Shown here: piece after piece, positions 6,445-10,017 of the stretch
Position numbering within the stretch: position 1 is the stretch's first letter
Layout: each line of letters starts with the position of its first letter
Source: Clostridia bacterium
GTDB taxonomy: Bacteria; Bacillota; Peptococcia; DRI-13; DTU073
Length of the DNA stretch: 10,017 bases
Assembly (NCBI GenBank): GCA_012842035.1
Contig: DUTO01000085.1
Span: 1-10,017, forward strand
Direction of reading: 5' to 3'
Program-made: the position numbers and the translations under genes
Notes under the pieces: model-generated
Seen by the model: the letters and a program-made list of their open reading frames with translations, nothing else
Database searches by the model: none
What the model was told of the DNA's origin: nothing

Positions 6445-7404
6445 ATGAAAAAAAGAAAAATTGCTTTTCTTTTTCCCGGCCAAGGTTCTCAATATGTAGG
6501 GATGGGGAAGGAATTATTTGCCCAATTTTCTGTAGCGCGCCAAGTGTTTCAACTTGGAGATGAGGTTTTGGGATATCCTTTTAGTATCCTCTGTTTTAAT
6601 GGACCGGAAGAAGAATTAAAATTAACTGCTAATACACAACCGGCTATTTTACTTACTAGTGTTGCGATACTTAAGGTAGTAGAAGAGTATGGCTTACGAC
6701 CTGATTTTGTTGCCGGACATAGTTTAGGGGAGTATACGGCTTTAATTGCAGCTGGTTCGTTGACTATTCGTGATGCCGTTTGGTTAGTTCGTCAGCGTGG
6801 AATTTTTATGCAAGAGGCCATTCCGCCGGGAGAAGGAACTATGGCTGCTATTCTTGGTTTGGAAGCAGATAAGGTTCTCGAAATTTGTGCTGAAGCTGCA
6901 GCGGTAGGTGTGGTGGAACCTGCTAATTATAATTGTCCGGGGCAGATTGTTTTAGCAGGGGAAACTTTAGCTGTACATAGGGCTGTAGAATTAGCTCAAG
7001 AATATGGAGCTAAACGGGCTTTACTTTTACCGGTGAGTGGACCGTTTCATTCTCGTTTATTGCAAGATGTCTCTCCTAAACTGGCCAATATTTTGGAAAG
7101 AGTAATTATTTCGCGGCCGTGGGTACCGGTAGTTGCTAATTGTACAGCAGATATAGAAACAACGCCTCGCGAAATCAAGGTTAATTTGATTAAACAAGTA
7201 AATACAGCTGTGTTATGGCAGCAATCTATAGAAAGGCTTTTAGCCGAAGGGGTGACTACGTTTATTGAAATCGGCCCGGGAAAAGTTTTAACCGGTTTGT
7301 TAAAAAGGATTGATAAAAACGTAGAAATGTATAATATTGAGGATAGAGAAACTTTGGAAAAGGTTATTTTATTCTTTAGGGAGGTGAAAGAGAATGCTAA
7401 CTGA
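6445..7404 (+). CDS. fabD: malonyl-CoA:ACP transacylase
   Basis: FabD moves malonyl from CoA to acyl carrier protein, supplying the extender for all condensations. The 319-residue protein shows FLFPGQGSQYVGMG (8-21), the nucleophile S93 in GHSLGE, R118 in VRQRG for binding the malonyl carboxylate, and H202 in GPFHS; all three agree with E. coli S92, R117 and H201. IEIGPGKVLTGL lies near the C-terminus. The AAGGAG site (6429-6434) overlaps the fabK stop codon. The last 11 bp overlap the start of fabG, indicating tight coupling. Substrate (malonyl-CoA) is also the expected FapR ligand. Confidence 0.97.
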   Translation: MKKRKIAFLFPGQGSQYVGMGKELFAQFSVARQVFQLGDEVLGYPFSILCFNGPEEELKLTANTQPAILLTSVAILKVVEEYGLRPDFVAGHSLGEYTALIAAGSLTIRDAVWLVRQRGIFMQEAIPPGEGTMAAILGLEADKVLEICAEAAAVGVVEPANYNCPGQIVLAGETLAVHRAVELAQEYGAKRALLLPVSGPFHSRLLQDVSPKLANILERVIISRPWVPVVANCTADIETTPREIKVNLIKQVNTAVLWQQSIERLLAEGVTTFIEIGPGKVLTGLLKRIDKNVEMYNIEDRETLEKVILFFREVKENAN

Positions 7405-8134
7405 GCAAGTAGCTTTAGTCACAGGTGCTTCCAGGGGTATAGGTAGAGCAATAGCTATAGCTTTGGCGGAAAATGGAGCAAAAGTAATTATTAATTATAA
7501 AGGAAATAAAGCGGCGGCAGGCGAAGTAAAAGAGATAATTAGACAACGTGGTTCTGTGGCAGAGCTCATGCAGGCTGATGTTTCATCTTCTGGGCAAGTT
7601 AAGGAGATGGTCAAAAAAGTTTTAGAGAAATATGGGCGTTTAGATATTTTAGTGAATAATGCAGGGATAAATTGTGATACTTTAATTATGAGAATGAAAG
7701 ATGAAGATTGGGAAAAGGTTGTACAGACAAATCTTACGGCTGCTTTTTATTGCTTAAGAGAAGTAACGCGTCCCATGATGAAGCAACGTTCAGGTAAAAT
7801 TATTAATATAGCTTCGGTGGTAGGGCTACATGGTAATGCCGGACAGGTAAATTATGCTGCAGCGAAAGCGGGTATAGTCGGTTTAACGAAAAGTGCTGCC
7901 AAAGAATTAGCTTCACGTGGTATAATGGTTAATGCCATTGCCCCCGGTTTTATTGATACGGATATGACTAAAAAATTGCCTAGCGAAGTACAAGAAAAAA
8001 TTGCGGCCCAAATACCTTTGGGGTGTTTAGGTAAACCTGAAGATGTAGCTCAACTTGCAGTTTTTTTAGCTAGTCCGCGGGCTGATTACATAACCGGACA
8101 GGTTATACCGGTGGATGGTGGTATGATTATCTAG
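7394..8134 (+). CDS. fabG: 3-oxoacyl-ACP reductase
   Basis: FabG reduces 3-oxoacyl-ACP to 3-hydroxyacyl-ACP with NADPH. The 246-residue protein is a classical short-chain dehydrogenase with a Rossmann fold: TGASRGIG (10-17) for cofactor binding, D62 in ADVSS, NNAG (88-91), and the tetrad N113, S141, Y154, K158 (YAAAK). The PGFIDTDMT segment and the ending GQVIPVDGGM are typical of FabG proper. The start lies within the last codons of fabD (11-bp overlap), behind AGGGAGGTGA (7378-7387). An alternative acetoacetyl-CoA reductase role is unlikely in this context. Confidence 0.96.
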   Translation: MLTEQVALVTGASRGIGRAIAIALAENGAKVIINYKGNKAAAGEVKEIIRQRGSVAELMQADVSSSGQVKEMVKKVLEKYGRLDILVNNAGINCDTLIMRMKDEDWEKVVQTNLTAAFYCLREVTRPMMKQRSGKIINIASVVGLHGNAGQVNYAAAKAGIVGLTKSAAKELASRGIMVNAIAPGFIDTDMTKKLPSEVQEKIAAQIPLGCLGKPEDVAQLAVFLASPRADYITGQVIPVDGGMII

Positions 8135-8170
8135 AAACAATTTTTTATTTTGCAGAAGGGGGGTGAAGTC

Positions 8171-8410
8171 ATGGGTGATATTATGGATGAATTTGTAAGA
8201 ATTAGGTCTCTGATTGCAGAGCAATTAGGCGTAGATGAGCAGGATATTAATTTGGAAACTACATTTGATGACCTTAATGCTGATTCTCTTGATGTTGTAG
8301 AGTTAATTATGGCTTTAGAAGAGGAGTTTGATATGGAAATACCTGATGAGGATGCTGAAAAAATTAGAACCGTGGGAGATGCTGTAGAATATATTAAAGA
8401 GCAGCAATGA
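8171..8410 (+). CDS. acpP: acyl carrier protein
   Basis: AcpP carries growing acyl chains on a 4'-phosphopantetheine arm. The 79-residue acidic protein has the DSL motif at 38-40 (LNADSLDVVEL), so S39 is the attachment site, followed by the recognition-helix sequence ALEEEFDMEIPDEDAE. The frame opens further upstream at a TTG (8150), but the ATG at 8171 follows a very strong AAGGGGGGTG site (8156-8165) and is the natural start; an internal ATG at 8183 is a weaker alternative. A 36-bp gap, rich in T, separates it from fabG. A hairpin downstream may set its message level relative to the genes that follow. Confidence 0.97.
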   Translation: MGDIMDEFVRIRSLIAEQLGVDEQDINLETTFDDLNADSLDVVELIMALEEEFDMEIPDEDAEKIRTVGDAVEYIKEQQ

Positions 8411-8441
8411 TTTTTTATGGTTTAGATATGATGAGGACAAT

Positions 8442-8473
8442 GGCTCCGTGGTAAACTGCTACGGAGCTTTTGT
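8442..8473 (+). terminator. terminator-like hairpin between acpP and the second fabK-family gene
   Basis: The arms GCTCCGT (8443-8449) and ACGGAGC (8461-8467) pair perfectly. Pairing continues inward through G-T, G-C and T-G pairs to a 5-nt loop (8453-8457). The T-run after it is only four long (8468-8471), then G and T. It may be a leaky terminator or an RNA-stabilising 3' end for the acpP message. The next gene begins 42 bp downstream with no clear promoter, so read-through is expected. Confidence 0.6.
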
Positions 8474-8514
8474 CAAGAAACAATTATTTTGTAGTAAATA
8501 TTGGGGGCGTTAGT

Positions 8515-9459
8515 GTGAAATTACCTGAGCTACGGATAGGCAGCCTGAAGCCTGTTTTGCCAATTATACAGGGTGGGATGGCGGTAAGGATATCAACATC
8601 GTCACTAGCTGCTGCAGTAGCCAATGAAGGCGGTATTGGGATTATTGCTGCCAGTGGGATGTCTGTTCAAGAATTAAGAGAAGAGATCCGGCGGGCACGT
8701 GCTCTTTCTGCAGGGATTATCGGTATAAATGTCATGTATGCTGTTTCAACTTTTGCCGAATTATTTAAGACGGCTTTGCAAGAAAAAATTGATTTAGTAA
8801 TCTCTGGGGCCGGTTTTTCCCGTGATATGTTTGCTTGGGGTAAAGAAGCTTGCGTTCCTGTTGTGCCTATAGTGTCTTCAGTCAGGCTAGCTAAAATTTC
8901 CGAAAAGCTTGGTGCACAAGCCTTAGTTGTTGAAGGAAAAGAGGCTGGGGGGCATTTGGGAACTACTTCTTCTGTGGCCGAAATTGTTCCCGAAGTTAAA
9001 AAAAGTGTTAGTATTCCGGTCATTGCGGCCGGAGGTATTGTGGAAGGAAAAGATATCGTTAAAGCGTTTAAATATGGTGCTGATGGGGTGCAAATGGGGA
9101 CTCGTTTTGCGGCAAGTCAAGAATCTAATGCAGCTCAAAAACTGAAAGATTTTTATGTTAATTTGAGCCAGCGTGAGTTTGTGCTTATTGATAGTCCTGT
9201 TGGTTTAAAAGGAAGAGCTCTTAAAAATGAATTTACGGAAAAGCTTTTGGCCGGAAAGGTTCTTCCTACGCGTAAATGTAAGCAGTGTTTAAAATTATGT
9301 CAAGGCAATTTTTGTATTATGACCGCATTGCAAAATGCGCAACAGGGAAATTTAAAAGACGGTTTGGTTTTTATTGGTGAATCTATTGCTAAAATAAAAA
9401 AAATAATGTCTGTAAAAGAGATTATGCATTCTTTGCTTAAGGAAATAGAGGCTTCTTGA
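8515..9459 (+). CDS. FabK/nitronate monooxygenase-family flavoprotein with C-terminal cysteine cluster
   Basis: This 314-residue TIM-barrel flavoprotein is a second, divergent relative of the fabK product. Shared blocks are PIIQGGMAVRIS (16-27), GGIGIIAASG, ISGAGFS, EGKEAGGHLG with the probable catalytic H147, AAGGIVEG and DGVQMGTRF (190-198). It differs in RALKNEF and in a cluster C255-x2-C258-x3-C262-x4-C267 near the C-terminus, which the fabK product lacks and which could bind a metal or Fe-S centre. A TTG at 8470 would extend the frame, but it sits in the hairpin T-run. The GTG at 8515 has GGGGG (8503-8507) 7 nt upstream and begins where homology begins (MKLPELRIG). Being between acpP and fabF suggests a lipid-related role, a second enoyl reductase or a flavin oxidase; the substrate is not evident. 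Confidence 0.85.
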   Translation: MKLPELRIGSLKPVLPIIQGGMAVRISTSSLAAAVANEGGIGIIAASGMSVQELREEIRRARALSAGIIGINVMYAVSTFAELFKTALQEKIDLVISGAGFSRDMFAWGKEACVPVVPIVSSVRLAKISEKLGAQALVVEGKEAGGHLGTTSSVAEIVPEVKKSVSIPVIAAGGIVEGKDIVKAFKYGADGVQMGTRFAASQESNAAQKLKDFYVNLSQREFVLIDSPVGLKGRALKNEFTEKLLAGKVLPTRKCKQCLKLCQGNFCIMTALQNAQQGNLKDGLVFIGESIAKIKKIMSVKEIMHSLLKEIEAS

Positions 9460-9511
9460 CGAAAGGGGACAAAATTATCTTTTAAATTTTTGTTTGAGGT
9501 AGAGGTGAAAT

Positions 9512-10017
9512 ATGAAAAGAAGAGTTGTAATTACAGGGATGGGTGCAGTTACGCCTATTGGTAATACGGTGGCTGATTTTTGGCAGAATTTGATTCAGGG
9601 GAAATCAGGTGTAACTCGAGTTTCAAGAATTGACGTGGGGGATGTTCCCACACAAATTGCCGGAGAAGTTAAAGGTTTTCAACCTGATTTATATATGGAT
9701 AAAAAAGAAATGAGACGGATGGATAGGTATACGCAGTTTGCCATTGCCGGGGTGAAAATGGCTTTAGAAGATGCGGCTGTAGATATGTCTGAAATGCCTT
9801 CGGAGAGAGTAGGGGTTGTTATTGGTTCAGGAATTGGGGGCATGGAAACATTAGAAGAGCAGATGGAAGTACGGCGGGTAAAAGGACCTAATCGTGTTAG
9901 CCCTTTTTTTATACCAATGATGATTAGTAATATGGCGGCCGGGCAAATTGCGATTATTTTTGGAGCAACAGGTCCTAATTATACTGTTGTTACGGCGTGT
10001 GCTTCTGCTACACACGC
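9512..10017 (+). CDS. fabF: beta-ketoacyl-ACP synthase II, N-terminal part (runs off the right edge)
   Basis: FabF elongates acyl-ACP with malonyl-ACP. The window holds 168 codons plus 2 nt; the family is about 410 residues. The N-terminus KRRVVITGMGAVTPIGN is typical, followed by DRYTQFA (71-77), GSGIGG (105-110), the block SPFFIPMMISNMAAG, and the active-site C163 in TACASATHA at the very edge. The two catalytic histidines lie outside. The start follows GAGGTGA (9502-9508) at only 3 nt, with a second GAGGT at 9495-9499 twelve nt away, so initiation spacing is unusual but no better start is seen. It is 52 bp after the flavoprotein gene and probably cotranscribed. Confidence 0.96.
   Translation, partial: MKRRVVITGMGAVTPIGNTVADFWQNLIQGKSGVTRVSRIDVGDVPTQIAGEVKGFQPDLYMDKKEMRRMDRYTQFAIAGVKMALEDAAVDMSEMPSERVGVVIGSGIGGMETLEEQMEVRRVKGPNRVSPFFIPMMISNMAAGQIAIIFGATGPNYTVVTACASATH

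Noticed and set aside
8470..8498. Promoter before the second fabK-family gene (TTGTCA)
   Set aside because: No -10 box better than three of six matches occurs at usable spacing, so I did not list it as a feature.
8470..8514. TTG start extending the second fabK-family gene by 15 residues
   Set aside because: The TTG lies in the T-run of the hairpin without a ribosome binding site; the GTG at 8515 has one and matches the start of homology.
8667..9023. 118-codon - strand reading frame
   Set aside because: It is antisense to the second fabK-family gene, has no ribosome binding site or recognisable domain, and follows from codon periodicity.
1..10017. CRISPR array, insertion sequence, phage or defence genes, tRNA or rRNA, riboswitch
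   Set aside because: No spaced direct repeats, transposase motifs, tRNA-like clover arms or conserved leader structures were seen; every gene is a recognisable housekeeping family.

Overview
This window is a fatty-acid and phospholipid synthesis locus from a low-to-mid-GC Gram-positive-type bacterium (Firmicutes/Bacillota). A FapR repressor, a FabK-type enoyl reductase, a four-cysteine L32 and strong AGGAGG-like ribosome binding sites point to Clostridia (Peptococcaceae-like) or Negativicutes. I cannot fix the genus from sequence alone. All genes read on the + strand except the partial one at the left edge.

Left edge (1-767, - strand): the first 255 codons of tmcAL, the tRNA(Met) cytidine acetate ligase, running off the window. 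A divergent intergenic region of 106 bp, holding a perfect 17-bp palindrome, separates it from pta (phosphate acetyltransferase), which lies alone without ackA in view.

Middle (1926-2790): a near-consensus sigma-A promoter drives yceD (DUF177) and rpmF (ribosomal protein L32). A strong rho-independent terminator follows.

Main operon (2806-8410): a second sigma-A promoter, with an imperfect palindrome over its -10 and start region that is a likely FapR operator, precedes fapR-plsX-fabH-fabK-fabD-fabG-acpP. These genes are closely packed, with overlaps or gaps of 0 to 36 bp. Together they give malonyl-ACP formation (FabD), initiation (FabH), ketoreduction (FabG), enoyl reduction (FabK), the carrier (AcpP) and delivery of acyl chains to phospholipid (PlsX). 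FapR is expected to sense malonyl-CoA and repress the operon.

Right edge (8443-10017): a terminator-like hairpin with a short T-run follows acpP. Next come a second FabK/nitronate-monooxygenase-family gene carrying a C-terminal cysteine cluster, and the 5' part of fabF, cut by the window just after its active-site cysteine. fabZ and the acetyl-CoA carboxylase genes are not in view.

The layout is that of a conserved housekeeping locus. I found no mobile element, CRISPR array, RNA gene or convincing new multi-gene system. The points worth a second look are regulatory (the FapR box, the attenuator-like hairpin, the palindromes), the paired FabK-family enzymes, a G-rich + strand that persists where coding switches strand, and an excess of the tetramer CCGG.
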